From an uncultured Aquimarina sp. (GTDB lineage: Bacteria; Bacteroidota; Bacteroidia; Flavobacteriales; Flavobacteriaceae): 64,000 nucleotides of DNA. The first letter of the stretch is position 1. Each line of letters opens with the position of its first letter. Positions 1 through 9,300 of this stretch are shown one piece after another. Under the pieces are notes generated by a model. The model was not told the DNA's origin, searched no databases, and saw only the letters and a list, made by a program, of their open reading frames with translations. Position numbers and translations under genes: made by a program. Location of the stretch: the NCBI GenBank assembly GCA_947502885.1, contig CANNBP010000004.1, positions 248,001 to 312,000 on the forward strand, in the 5' to 3' direction.

Positions 1-2
1 AT

Positions 3-86
3 CAGGTAATTGTGAAAGGGGTTAATCGTACTGATGAGATTGGGACTATTCCATTAACAGTATTAATCAAACATTTCACCAAATGA
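3..86 (+). CDS. 3' end of a truncated gene, unknown function
   Basis: An open frame enters from the left edge and ends in TGA at 84-86. About 27 residues are visible, ending in a basic, beta-prone tail (LIKHFTK). The stop overlaps the ATG of the next gene (ATGA), which is typical of co-translated operon members, so the frame is very likely real. Too little is present to name a family. Confidence 0.6.
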   Translation, partial: QVIVKGVNRTDEIGTIPLTVLIKHFTK

Positions 87-373
87 ACCAACAACCAAAA
101 AAGAAGAGAAAGGGATGGCGTTTAGGGAGAGATTCCTATCATAAGCTCATTGTTTATTTTCATAATGGGAATAGCAGAACCCGTTATTCTATTGATTGGA
201 GACATGCCTATTCCAAAACAAGAGATCCTGCCATTGGGTTTGCCAACTTTCGAAAACTGATAAGTAAGTGGGGAAAAGCAGCTAAAACGGTATTGATTTA
301 TCATATCGCTACCGATACCAAAGTGGCGCATTATTTCGAAGGAGAAGAAGTAGAAATCGACGATGATGTATGA
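83..373 (+). CDS. Small basic hypothetical protein (96 aa)
   Basis: Not recognised. The protein starts with a Lys/Arg-rich stretch (KKKRK), has a soluble mixed alpha/beta body with several Tyr and Trp, and ends in an acidic tail. There is no signal peptide or membrane segment. The start is fixed by a 4-base ATGA overlap with the preceding gene, and the next gene begins about 30 bases later, so all belong to one transcription unit. It may be nucleic-acid binding because of the basic N-terminus, but that is only a guess. Confidence 0.6.
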   Translation: MNQQPKKKRKGWRLGRDSYHKLIVYFHNGNSRTRYSIDWRHAYSKTRDPAIGFANFRKLISKWGKAAKTVLIYHIATDTKVAHYFEGEEVEIDDDV

Positions 374-405
374 TCTGGAAGTAATAACATTTTAAAAATA
401 AGATT

Positions 406-1569
406 ATGAATATAGTTAAAGAATTATTTAAGCAACAAAAGGAAGTCAACTATCCTAAAATACCAGAGAAGCTGTCGGATGATGAATTAGATATTCCTCA
501 TATTTTATTTTTTTCTCCCAAGGTAAATGCAGCAGGATATTATAGAATGCTTTTACCATATTTGAAATTAGCGCAATCCAAAAAGTTTAAGACTCATATT
601 ATTGGTTTAGACAAACAAGATTTCAATACGCCATTTGGGCTTACGAAAACGCCTTTGCCAGATGAATGGATTCTTTGGGCTGACTATTTAATTTTTCCAT
701 TGGTAACGGTTGATATCAAGTACATTAGTAAGGCGTGTAAGATAATCAACCCTGAACTTCAAATTGTAATGGACATTGATATATCGCTTCATACATTACA
801 TCCTGATGATCCACTATTGCCAAAGATCTCGAAAGAAATGATTAAAATTTGTGAAGAAAACCTGAACATAGTAGATATAATTACTTCATATAATGAGCAT
901 ATATTGAATTTCTATCAGGAATTACTAGAAGATCATTATCAAAATGACCATACTATTTTTGCTCATATTCCAAACTTGCTACCTATTACAACCTTTGAAG
1001 AACTTCCAAAGATAGCTACAAAAAGTGACCCTATACGTATTGGATTGCTTACTGATCATCGATCTATTAATGATGTATTACTACTCAAAAATGTATTATT
1101 AGAGATACAAGTTAAACTCAAACAAAAAGTTGTTTTTGTGTTATTTGGATGGAACGGTGTATTAGCAAATGGAAGTAAACCATTGCAAGATGTTACTATT
1201 GAATATCATAAGCCGGTTGATTTTATGAAGTATTTTCAAAAGCTTCATGAATTACAATTGGATATAGCATTGTTACCCATGCGAGACAAAGCGAATCATT
1301 GCTTTGCTTCGGACACAAAATGTCTTGAATTATTGACGAAAGGAGTTCCAGTAATTGCTTCAAAATGTTTGGTTTATAGCAAGTACATCTTACAGGGTAG
1401 AACAGGAATATTAGTACAAGATGAAGAGGAATGGAAGGAAGCCATAGTACATCTAATTCATGATAAATCTTTACGAAACAAGCTTGGTGTAGCAGCAAAA
1501 AAGCATGTTTGGAGCAACTATAGTTATACAATAGAAAATACAAAAATGTTCCAGGAACTATTCCTTTAG
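406..1569 (+). CDS. GT-B fold glycosyltransferase (GT4-like)
   Basis: A 387-residue cytoplasmic protein with the two-lobed GT-B pattern. The N-lobe starts near residue 30 with a beta strand followed by a G-Y-Y-R segment, a usual acceptor-side element (AAGYYRMLLP). The C-lobe has a Rossmann-like start near residue 205, then the donor-site segment KCLELLTKGVPVIAS near residue 305, which matches the GT4 pattern K-x-x-E-x-x-x-x-G-x-P-V-I-A, and a final family-typical helix pair. It probably transfers an activated sugar to a glycan or protein; neither donor nor acceptor can be told. Its neighbours are small unknown genes, not a polysaccharide cluster, so it could be phage- or island-borne rather than part of O-antigen synthesis. 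Confidence 0.8.
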   Translation: MNIVKELFKQQKEVNYPKIPEKLSDDELDIPHILFFSPKVNAAGYYRMLLPYLKLAQSKKFKTHIIGLDKQDFNTPFGLTKTPLPDEWILWADYLIFPLVTVDIKYISKACKIINPELQIVMDIDISLHTLHPDDPLLPKISKEMIKICEENLNIVDIITSYNEHILNFYQELLEDHYQNDHTIFAHIPNLLPITTFEELPKIATKSDPIRIGLLTDHRSINDVLLLKNVLLEIQVKLKQKVVFVLFGWNGVLANGSKPLQDVTIEYHKPVDFMKYFQKLHELQLDIALLPMRDKANHCFASDTKCLELLTKGVPVIASKCLVYSKYILQGRTGILVQDEEEWKEAIVHLIHDKSLRNKLGVAAKKHVWSNYSYTIENTKMFQELFL

Positions 1570-1571
1570 GG

Positions 1572-2009
1572 ATGTCCATAATAAAACAAGAAGCACTAGA
1601 GTGCTACAGTATATTACTTATTAATCTAAAATTAAATTTGATGAAAAAAATCATTCACCTTGAAAAGTTCCAATCTTCTAATGAATTGGAAATATTACTA
1701 CTTCAATCCACCGGAGTATCTTATGTTTGGTCATATGCAGATAGTTCTTTGTTAGATCCTGAATTAAAGGAAGAAGAAAAAAAGGAATTATTTCAAATCA
1801 TGCCTAAGCACAATCCTATGGACCCTTTTTTTTATTGGTACTGTGAAGTACGTAGGTATCATCAATTCTTTGATAGTCAACAAAATTGCCTTATGTCATT
1901 TATGAATTATTATCTTATTTGGCTCAAGGAAGGAAAACCGGATTATAAAGAAGCTAGGAAACTATTTCTGGAAGAAGAAGCACTAAACAATGCCATAAGA
2001 AATAATTGA
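1572..2009 (+). CDS. Hypothetical protein (145 aa), last gene of the glycosyltransferase operon
   Basis: Not recognised. Soluble, helical and rich in aromatic residues in the middle. It starts two bases after the glycosyltransferase stop. A second in-frame ATG at 1641 would give 123 residues and lies at the beginning of the better-formed part, so the true start is uncertain. It ends just before a strong hairpin terminator, so it closes this operon. Confidence 0.6.
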   Translation: MSIIKQEALECYSILLINLKLNLMKKIIHLEKFQSSNELEILLLQSTGVSYVWSYADSSLLDPELKEEEKKELFQIMPKHNPMDPFFYWYCEVRRYHQFFDSQQNCLMSFMNYYLIWLKEGKPDYKEARKLFLEEEALNNAIRNN

Positions 2010-2022
2010 GTAGTAAACGCTT

Positions 2023-2063
2023 TAAAACAAAAGGGAGGTTGATATAACCTCCCTTTTGTTTTA
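2023..2063 (+). terminator. Strong intrinsic terminator, 18-bp stem
   Basis: A near-perfect inverted repeat with an 18-bp stem (arms 2023-2040 and 2046-2063) and a 5-base loop. The A-rich left arm and T-rich right arm allow it to work on both strands. It lies 14 bases after the last gene of the left operon and before the convergent AraC-type gene, so it probably insulates both. Confidence 0.85.
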
Positions 2064-2199
2064 TAAAGAAATTGTTCATGCTCTAGTGTTAGATAATGCA
2101 AAAACTTCAAGAAAGCAATAGTACTATGGTCTACCGAACACCAACTTCTCCATAATCTATTGATAAACAATTTTACATTTTATTAGTAAAGAAAACTAG

Positions 2200-3288
2200 T
2201 TATTGCTTATCTCTTAGTTGTTCTAAATAATTAGATAGTTTTACTTTTTCTAATTTATAGAAAGCCTTTGTGAATGCTTCTGAAGAAGTAAAACCTATCT
2301 CATGAGCCATAGCTTTCAAGGTAAAGTGATCTCTGAAGGGGATATCTTCTTTCCAACGTTGTTTAGCATAGATAATACGTAAATCGTTTATGTAATGCGT
2401 AAATGTCTTCCCTTTATGAGTATTCACAACCATAGAGAGATACCTAGTATTGGTACCGAACCTTTTGGCCAATGCTCCTACGGTTATCTTCCCTTTTAGG
2501 TATGCTTTGTTTTCCTCGAAAAGTGTGAGATTTTTAAGGATTTCGTCTATTTTTTTTTCGGTCATTTGAATTTCTGGAGAACTTTCTCGTAACTGAATTT
2601 GCGCAAGAAGTAATGCTTCTTGTTGCATTTCGACTATAAATTTAACAATGTAAACCGCCATCATAACCAGAAAACCAAAATTTACGATAGGTAGTTTTAT
2701 AATTTGAGGGACTTCTAATGCCACCATTATCGGTAAAAGCGATAATGTAAATAATCCCAGATTTCCTGCTATAATTTGATATCTAAACAGCTTTACATCG
2801 TTTTGGCTACTCTTTTTATATATTTTGATAAGTTCCTTTGTCGCCATAATAAAAAACGCCAGAGATATTAGTAATGGCACAGGTAAAAACAAGTTGCGTG
2901 AAAGTTCCAAATTACCCATGAAATAATATGGGAGTAGAAATAGGATTACAAAAGCAATACTAAAGGTGTAAAGAATGGATTTGACTCCAAAAAGTTTAAA
3001 TGGAGAAATATTAAATTCATGATATATATAATAGACAAAATAGGCTGCTAATAGAATGGCAGTTACATAAATAAGAATATGTTGTAGTAATACAGGCATT
3101 ACAAAAATCTCATCTGGAAAAAGACTTGAATTTAGATTGTACAAGATATAACTAATGATTAATACTAAAAATCGAGATCTGGTTTTATCTTTGGGTCTGG
3201 CAATTACAAAAAGTAATTGAGTACTTATGGTTATCCCCTGAAACAATAAAATAATAAAAGTGATTAGGTGCATTTTAGTTCCAAACAT
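2200..3288 (-). CDS. Membrane-bound AraC-family transcriptional regulator
   Basis: 362 residues. The N-terminal ~220 residues hold about six or seven hydrophobic helices, and the C-terminal ~100 residues form an AraC/XylS DNA-binding domain with two helix-turn-helix units. Visible landmarks are the first HTH after ITVGALAKRFGTN and the conserved second unit AHEIGFTSSEAFTKAF. Multi-helix-AraC fusions are common in flavobacteria as membrane-tethered regulators that sense an extracellular or membrane signal. The target genes are not evident; divergent transcription from the 780-bp spacer suggests that the spacer carries its promoter. It faces the left operon convergently, with a terminator between them. 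Confidence 0.85.
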   Translation of the reverse strand: MFGTKMHLITFIILLFQGITISTQLLFVIARPKDKTRSRFLVLIISYILYNLNSSLFPDEIFVMPVLLQHILIYVTAILLAAYFVYYIYHEFNISPFKLFGVKSILYTFSIAFVILFLLPYYFMGNLELSRNLFLPVPLLISLAFFIMATKELIKIYKKSSQNDVKLFRYQIIAGNLGLFTLSLLPIMVALEVPQIIKLPIVNFGFLVMMAVYIVKFIVEMQQEALLLAQIQLRESSPEIQMTEKKIDEILKNLTLFEENKAYLKGKITVGALAKRFGTNTRYLSMVVNTHKGKTFTHYINDLRIIYAKQRWKEDIPFRDHFTLKAMAHEIGFTSSEAFTKAFYKLEKVKLSNYLEQLRDKQ

Positions 3289-4069
3289 AGGTATGTCAGT
3301 TTTTTAAGTGCAGATAGTTGACGTTAAAATTTAATAATGTAGAATTTATGGGCTTTCATTTAAAAAAAGTTATGACTTCTTTTATAGCTGTACTACCAAC
3401 ACTTTTTTGATATACTCTATTTATATATCATAAGGGGTAAAAGGTATTTTAGAGCAGTTTTGTTTTGCTCTATGCAGCATTACTTTTAAGTCATATCTCC
3501 TCTATCATAATGTGGTGTTTTTTTGTCTGGGCAAGAGAAATATCCATGCAGTATTATATCCCTGAGATTGGGACATTTTATCAATTTTATTCCGTTTTAT
3601 TATGCTCTTTACAAATAATCTATTTGTAAATGATTCCCTTAAAATTCCAATCACTTGTTGTTAATGCGTATAAATAGTTATTCCAATTTAGCCGTTAATG
3701 ATTTCATCATTATATATAGTAAGTGTTTCTAAAAAGAAAAATGTTCCCTCGATATTTAACTTTTTTTAGAAAAAAAAACCGCAGCATTGCTAACAAGTTA
3801 ATACAAAAAAACTTAGGTTTTATTTTTTTTTAAAAGTGCATACCGTTTTTTACGAAAAACGGTATGCATTTTCTCGAAAAGGGACATGTATAGCTTGCAT
3901 ATTGTTGGATAATGCCATTATATTTACAGTGCCTATCCATACAACCATCCAAAAAAGTAAAGGGAATAATTTTGTTGTTTTTGAATTGTTCAAAATGTAA
4001 TGGAAGAAACTTATCATCCATACTTATTTTTTGATCATTCATAGAATAACTCATAAGCAAGGTTGTAGT
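3289..4069. other. Long AT-rich spacer between divergent genes
   Basis: No convincing gene. It lies between the divergent AraC-type and zinc-finger genes and has long A/T runs (around 3360, 3760-3785 and 3822-3835) and one strong hairpin, listed separately. A 76-codon - strand open frame (3830-4060) reads straight through that hairpin and is probably fortuitous. Promoters for both flanking genes are expected here, but no clear TAnnTTTG box could be assigned. Confidence 0.5.
3832..3872. terminator. Hairpin with 14-18 bp stem in intergenic spacer
   Basis: The perfect 14-base arms 3837-3850 and 3855-3868 (TGCATACCGTTTTT and its complement) enclose a 4-base loop and are extended by A:T pairs on the outside with T-runs on both sides. 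It has the form of an intrinsic terminator on either strand, but no good gene ends here, so it may end an unseen small RNA or be an old element boundary. Confidence 0.5.
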
Positions 4070-4657
4070 ATGGATTTAAAAAAAGAACAGTTAGCAGATA
4101 GGATTGCAGGAATTATCATTATGATTTTTTTGCTGATACCTCAATATTGGAGTACACAATATGTTTTTAATGCGAATGATAAATCAGAATTGGTTTGGAT
4201 AGCCTGGGCGTATGCTTTAGGTATTGATTCAGCAATTTTGTACTTCACCTGGAAAGGATGGATTAAGGTTGCTTTGATTTATATGGCTGTCAGTTTTGCA
4301 CATAACATTAGTTATCATTTATCTCCTGAAAGTATTGGAGCTATTTTTTTAATAAGCTCTTGTAGTCCAGCGACCATATTTGCTGTAGGACATTTGTACC
4401 TACATCGAAAAGCAAAACATAAAAAAGATACTAAAACCGATCCTATTCCGGAAAAGGTATGGCAAATCTATAAGGCAATTTCAAAAGGAATTTTCTTTGA
4501 AGCGCAGCCTTTTAGATGTCCAGAATGTAACGAAACTTTTTCCGATAAAAGAAAATTAAACGGGCATATCACAGCACATAAAAAAAGTAACGAATGGAAA
4601 CCAGAAAACTACGGGGATTGGGAATTAGAGAACCACCAAAGATATCAGAGCCTTTAA
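4070..4657 (+). CDS. Four-helix membrane protein with C-terminal C2H2 zinc finger
   Basis: 195 residues from the ATG at 4070; an upstream in-frame TTG at 4031 adds 13 poorly coding residues and was not chosen. Four hydrophobic helices occupy roughly residues 10-115, followed by a basic linker and a canonical zinc finger near residues 150-171 with spacing C-x2-C-x12-H-x3-H (CPEC ... HITAH). The finger should face the cytoplasm if the linker's positive charges set topology. Bacterial C2H2 fingers are uncommon and usually sit in small DNA-binding (Ros-like) proteins, so the membrane fusion is odd. A membrane-tethered regulator or DNA anchor is possible; the function is not known. Confidence 0.75.
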   Translation: MDLKKEQLADRIAGIIIMIFLLIPQYWSTQYVFNANDKSELVWIAWAYALGIDSAILYFTWKGWIKVALIYMAVSFAHNISYHLSPESIGAIFLISSCSPATIFAVGHLYLHRKAKHKKDTKTDPIPEKVWQIYKAISKGIFFEAQPFRCPECNETFSDKRKLNGHITAHKKSNEWKPENYGDWELENHQRYQSL

Positions 4658-4760
4658 GAATAGCATTGTAATTGGAAATACAGCAAAGTATATTCTTTAT
4701 GGGTCAGAAAAACAGACAGGAAAAGCATAAAATAAATACTTAATACAAATCATAAAGGTC

Positions 4761-5069
4761 ATGATAGTCAACATAACAGCTCAATGGGGCGCAACACCTT
4801 TTTTTGACGCAGGGGAGCGTCAATTTGAAATTATCGATTGGAAAGAGGATATCATCCCTTTAGTGGGGCATTCTATTCGGGTTTCCAGTTTTATAAAAAA
4901 ACCGTTAGCAGATACAGAAGTATTTACTTATGATGGGAATCATAAAAATGTATTTCAGTTCATTGAAGAAGAACACGAGTGGACGGTAGAAAAAGTTGAA
5001 TGGGAACGTAAAGGAAAGGAATTAATCGGTCATGTCCTACTCACCGATGCCGGATATTTTATGGAATAA
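4761..5069 (+). CDS. Hypothetical soluble protein (102 aa)
   Basis: Not recognised. A beta-rich, acidic protein with several Trp residues and no signal peptide or membrane segment. It starts with ATG about 100 bases after the zinc-finger gene on the same strand. It is the last coding sequence before the long non-coding repeat region, so it may be the last gene outside the mobile element. Confidence 0.6.
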   Translation: MIVNITAQWGATPFFDAGERQFEIIDWKEDIIPLVGHSIRVSSFIKKPLADTEVFTYDGNHKNVFQFIEEEHEWTVEKVEWERKGKELIGHVLLTDAGYFME

Positions 5070-6326
5070 ATTCTCTTTCTATGTATTTTAAAACCCATTT
5101 TTTAAATACCATCAAGAGCATCTCAATTTATCTCCGTTATTTTTTTTCGTACCTAGTAAGGCATTGTTAATTATTATAGGGGATAAATTGGGATTGCTTG
5201 TTTTTATTGCGGTTTATAGGGGTTGTTCCGATTTTGGTAAAATACCTTCGTACCTTTTAGAGCGGGTCTTAGAGAAAATAAATAAAAACTCTTATTATAT
5301 TTGAAAAATGGATTAAGATACATTGTATGTATCCAGTGTAACTCTACGGAGGAACACTTTTAAAAGTCCTAAACGTAAAGATTACTCCCCATACAGGAGC
5401 ATTTTTACAAACACATAACGCGATGTACTCTGGTGACTTCCGATACAGAAGAACCTAAACAACAGATCTTAATTGAGTACAGAGATATTACATATAAAAC
5501 TATACACTCTTATTCTAGAGTATTTTTCCAAGAAGTGACTTCCGATAAGGAAGAACGGACATTAAGGCAAGTACCAAAGGTACGTATGGATGTTTTTTAC
5601 GCATCCCGATTGAGAATTTATTTTTTAACCATTCTTAATCGAAGAATACACAGCTCATCGGGGTGGCTATTTTTTTAAAATACATAGCCCGAATCAAAAA
5701 AAGAGCAACACCTCCAACTACTTGTCTATAAGCAAACAAGCATCCCGATTGGGGTCTTTGTTTTTTTAAAATACGTAGCCCGATTGCTACTATACAATTG
5801 ATCAAGTTTTGAAATACGAATACAGACCCCGATGGGGTGCGTATTTGTAGGCGAATACTGATCCCGATATAGATTTCTAAAAGGGTACGAAGGGAGCATC
5901 AACCCTATAAGTGAGGTATCAACAGATGGTATATAATCTGAAGATATGATGTAACAAAGAACTATACAAGTTGTAAAGGTACGTATGGATGTTTTTTACG
6001 CATCCCGATTGAGAATTTATTTTTTAACCATTCTTAATCGAAGAATACACAGCTCATCGGGGTGGCTATTTTTTAAAAATACACAGCCCGAATCAAAAAA
6101 AAGAGCAGCACCTATAACTCCTTGTTTATAAAGAAACAAGCATCCCGATTGGGGTCTTGGTTTTTTAAAAATACGTAGCCCGATTGCTACTATAGAATTG
6201 ATCAAGTTTTGAAATACGAATACAGACCCCGATGGGGTGCGTATTTGTAAGCGAATACTGATCCCGATATAGATTTTAAAAAGGGTACGAGGAAGTAACA
6301 AACTATATAAAACAAAGTATCAACAG
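5070..6326 (+). promoter_or_regulatory. 1.25-kb non-coding leader/possible origin region rich in CCGAT and hairpins
   Basis: No convincing gene is present upstream of the large early operon. By eye I count 13 CCGAT on the + strand and 2 on the - strand, most inside hairpins such as CCCC-GAT-GGGG near 5828 and GTAGC-CCGATT-GCTAC near 5778. An inverted repeat with 16-base arms (5120-5135 and 5179-5194, two G:U pairs) lies near the left end, and GATACAT-TGT-ATGTATC lies near 5312. Iterated short motifs plus hairpins fit a replication origin, a regulator-binding array or a structured leader RNA; the sequence alone does not decide. The two tandem repeats are listed separately. Confidence 0.6.
5576..5963 (+). 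repeat. Tandem direct repeat, copy A, with decayed gene start
   Basis: About 388 bp that recur at 5975-6364 with an offset of 399-401 bp and only scattered changes. The copy ends with an ATG at 5926 in exactly the place where copy B has the start codon of the next gene. Here the reading is only seven codons (MVYNLKI) before TGA, clearly a decayed form of the real start MTNNLDI. The repeat therefore includes the leader plus the first codons of the gene. Confidence 0.85.
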
Positions 6327-6364
6327 ATGACAAATAATCTTGACATTCTATTTAATAAAGAACT
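5975..6364 (+). repeat. Tandem direct repeat, copy B, leader of the early operon
   Basis: Second copy of the ~390-bp repeat. It starts at AAAGGTACGTATGGATG, carries the same series of hairpins (GGATG...CATCC, GATTGAGAAT...ATTCTTAATC, CCCCGATGGGG) and runs into the first 38 bases of the large gene starting at 6327. Copy B is thus the functional leader. Tandem duplication of a leader suggests recombination or replication slippage at an origin-like structure. Confidence 0.85.
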
Positions 6365-9300
6365 CAATCGTTGGGAGCTACATTTTGCAAATACTCCAGA
6401 AGGAAAACTTTCAGATTATTTGGTAAGATTAGGATATCGATTTAGTTCAAGAAAACCAAGATTGTATTTTGCTCCTAAACAGGATGCTTATAAAATATTT
6501 GGGGAAGATCTAAAAAAAGCACTTCAAAAGAATGAATCGTATGTAGAGATCATTATAAAACCATCCTATGCGCCTGAACTTTCCAACATTACACATAACA
6601 AATTTAGCTATGTGACGCTTTCTCATCAAACACCAACCAAAGTTGGAAAGAAGAACTTTGTCATTTTTGATCAGTATAAAAAAATCGCAGAAGCCATAGG
6701 GCAACAATATGGAGAACGTGTATATGGTAAAAATTTTATAGGTGTTGAAGCAACGCCTAGAGTAGAAAAAAGGGCAGCCAAAAAACTCCTTGAAAAAAAT
6801 ATGGTGATCAATCCCTTAGAAACTACGGATAGGGTTGCATCAAAAACAGAAGTATCGCAACAAACAAGTCTTAAAGAAGAAAAAAAATCGCTTACGAATG
6901 ATAGTGGTATATATACTCAAGAAACGGCAGGAGATCGATTAGAAATTATTAGCATTCCAATTCCATCAAAAGTAAAATATGATGCTGCTATTAAAATCAT
7001 CCATGATGAAAATGACAAATATCGATTTGCAACCAGTACACTCAAGAAATTTGGAGATCATAGTGGAGGGACTTCTCCTGTAAGCAATAGTAGTACTATA
7101 TATGAAACCAAAGAAGAAGTATTGGTATTAGGCTTTCAGGAAATTGTAACACAAATACAAAGACACATTAAAGAAAGAGATACAATCATTTCTGATCAAA
7201 ATAAGAAGAACAAACTACTACATAAAGCTCTTACTGCAACATTGGACTATGCCAAGGAACTAGGTGTGAAATTAGTGAGTAACGATGAAATACATAAAAA
7301 AGGAAATACCAAACTTAAAAAGAGAACCCAACCAAAAGAAAAGAACGAAGCGAACCCTACAAGTAACCCAAAAACAAGTGGCAAAAAAAATACAGAAAAA
7401 CGATTAGAGAAAATAGAAACACCTGTTAAAAATGACCTTAAAAACCTAGTGAGTTCTGTTACTGAGAAGCTAGAGGAATTGGCTGACCAAACAGTAGAAA
7501 CTACAAAGGACAAACTACTGATAGAGAATGAAAACATTCAATTTAAAGATGCTTTAAAAATTAAGGGATATGAAGTCTTTGAAAAAGAAGTAAGACGAAT
7601 TTTAGGAGAACAAGAGTTCTGGGTAGCAAAAATGAACAGGGTTTTTACTAAAGAAAGCTATATCCGTATTCTTAGTCCACTTACCAAAGTGTTAGGGCTT
7701 CCATTACTTACAATTCCGTCTTTTCCTACCTATCGTATTGTACAAAAATGGACTTCCATACAAGAAGATCTACTGGCACGGTTTCAGGAGTTTATTGACA
7801 CCAATCCAGATACCTTGCACTTTACCTATTTGCCTTCGGCAACAAGAGAAACAGATCCTAAAGATTTGACGATTCTTCGTGTAGAAATTGAATCAGACCG
7901 AGATAAGATTAGTTTTTTACATCGTAAAGAAACTAATGAATTGGTCATAAATAGTCTTAATGATTTTGGGGATTCCATGTCTGGGTATAATGGAAGTGAT
8001 ATTCCAATGGGAAAGCTAGTATCTGCAATAAGTTATATGATTTCATATCCTGAAACGCTACAAATCAAACCTTATACCATTGCCCCTTATGAAAACCTGA
8101 ATAAAGCACAAGTACGGGATATAGAAAGAAATGGTGTAAAAATTCCGAATGTACTAATCCCTAAAGGAGTGGTCAATACCATATTTGAGTCCGAAAATGT
8201 AGAAAAAGAAAAAGCAAAAAAATATGCTAAGCGTTTCCCAAAATTATTTGGTCTTACTGATCAAACTCTCAAGACCGCAACTTCCAAGCAGTTATTCTCA
8301 CTAGCACAACTCTATCCTTTAGAAGCCTATGGGATTGATATCGATTGGAAAGCATTTACCTCTTATTGGCAATCGAATGGAGAACGCATTTTTAAAACAT
8401 TGGGATACCCAACAGAGCATAGTTATCCTTTTGTTCATCTCAATACGGGGTATATAAACATTGCTACCCTTGGTAATATCTTGAATAATTCTAGTGGCAA
8501 CAATCAATGGTTATCTGTGGTTGAGTCCTATCGTCCTATTGCAGATATGGACAAAGCTTTATCTATCCTCGAAGAAAGGATTAAGGAGTTAATTACCAAA
8601 AGAGCGGAATATATAGACCCTGAAACTGGAAGGGTAAAAAAAACGTCTCCTGAAGGTGAAATTTATAACAGCCTTTCTAATCAAATCCAACACCTTAGAG
8701 AACAAAAAGATAACATACAAGCCTATCAACATACGCAGATATCTATGTCAAAAGATATTACGGAGAATAAAAGTGTACCATCTAAAAGTAATGAACAGAC
8801 CGAATTAGAAAAGCCCAAAACAGAAATTAATACCACCTCAAACGATCAGAATTATACTATAAAAACCATCAATCCTTTTGGTTTAGATATCCCCAACATT
8901 CGAATTTCAAACCAGATTCCAGTTCCATTTGATGAAGGGGGAATTTTGGCAATTCATGTAAAGAGTATTATGAAACAATACCCTGAACTTTCCAAAATCA
9001 ATAACAAAACTATTGCAGATGCAAGTGCTTTACAATTGTTTCAACTTGCACAATTGGACATATCCAAATTAAAAATTCATAAAGATCAATTTCATAAAGA
9101 ATGGGCAAAACGTGGAGAATCCATTTTTAGAGAACTTGATTTTCCTATGGATTTGAAGCATCCTTATGTCAGCATTATTACGGGATATTTTAATGTAGAA
9201 TCTTTGGGGAGTATCGTAAAAAAGAATACAGGAATACCTTCTTGGTTATGGGCTGCTATTGAATATAGACCAATTGCTTTTCCTCATACTGGAATTGTTA

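Noticed and set aside
3830..4060. 76-codon - strand open frame overlapping the zinc-finger gene start
   Set aside because: Its last residues are encoded by the terminator-like hairpin and it shows no domain or charge pattern typical of a gene.
4031..4069. Upstream TTG start for the zinc-finger protein
   Set aside because: The added 13 residues are polar and unlike a signal or membrane start, and an ATG at 4070 directly precedes the first helix.
5433..5678. 81-codon + strand open frame starting with GTG in the leader region
   Set aside because: It runs into repeat copy A, whose conserved features are hairpins, and the equivalent place in copy B is not open from a comparable start. No protein-like pattern.
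5576..6364. CRISPR array or transposon end
   Set aside because: There are only two long copies of a non-coding repeat; no regular short repeats with spacers, no cas genes and no transposase were found.
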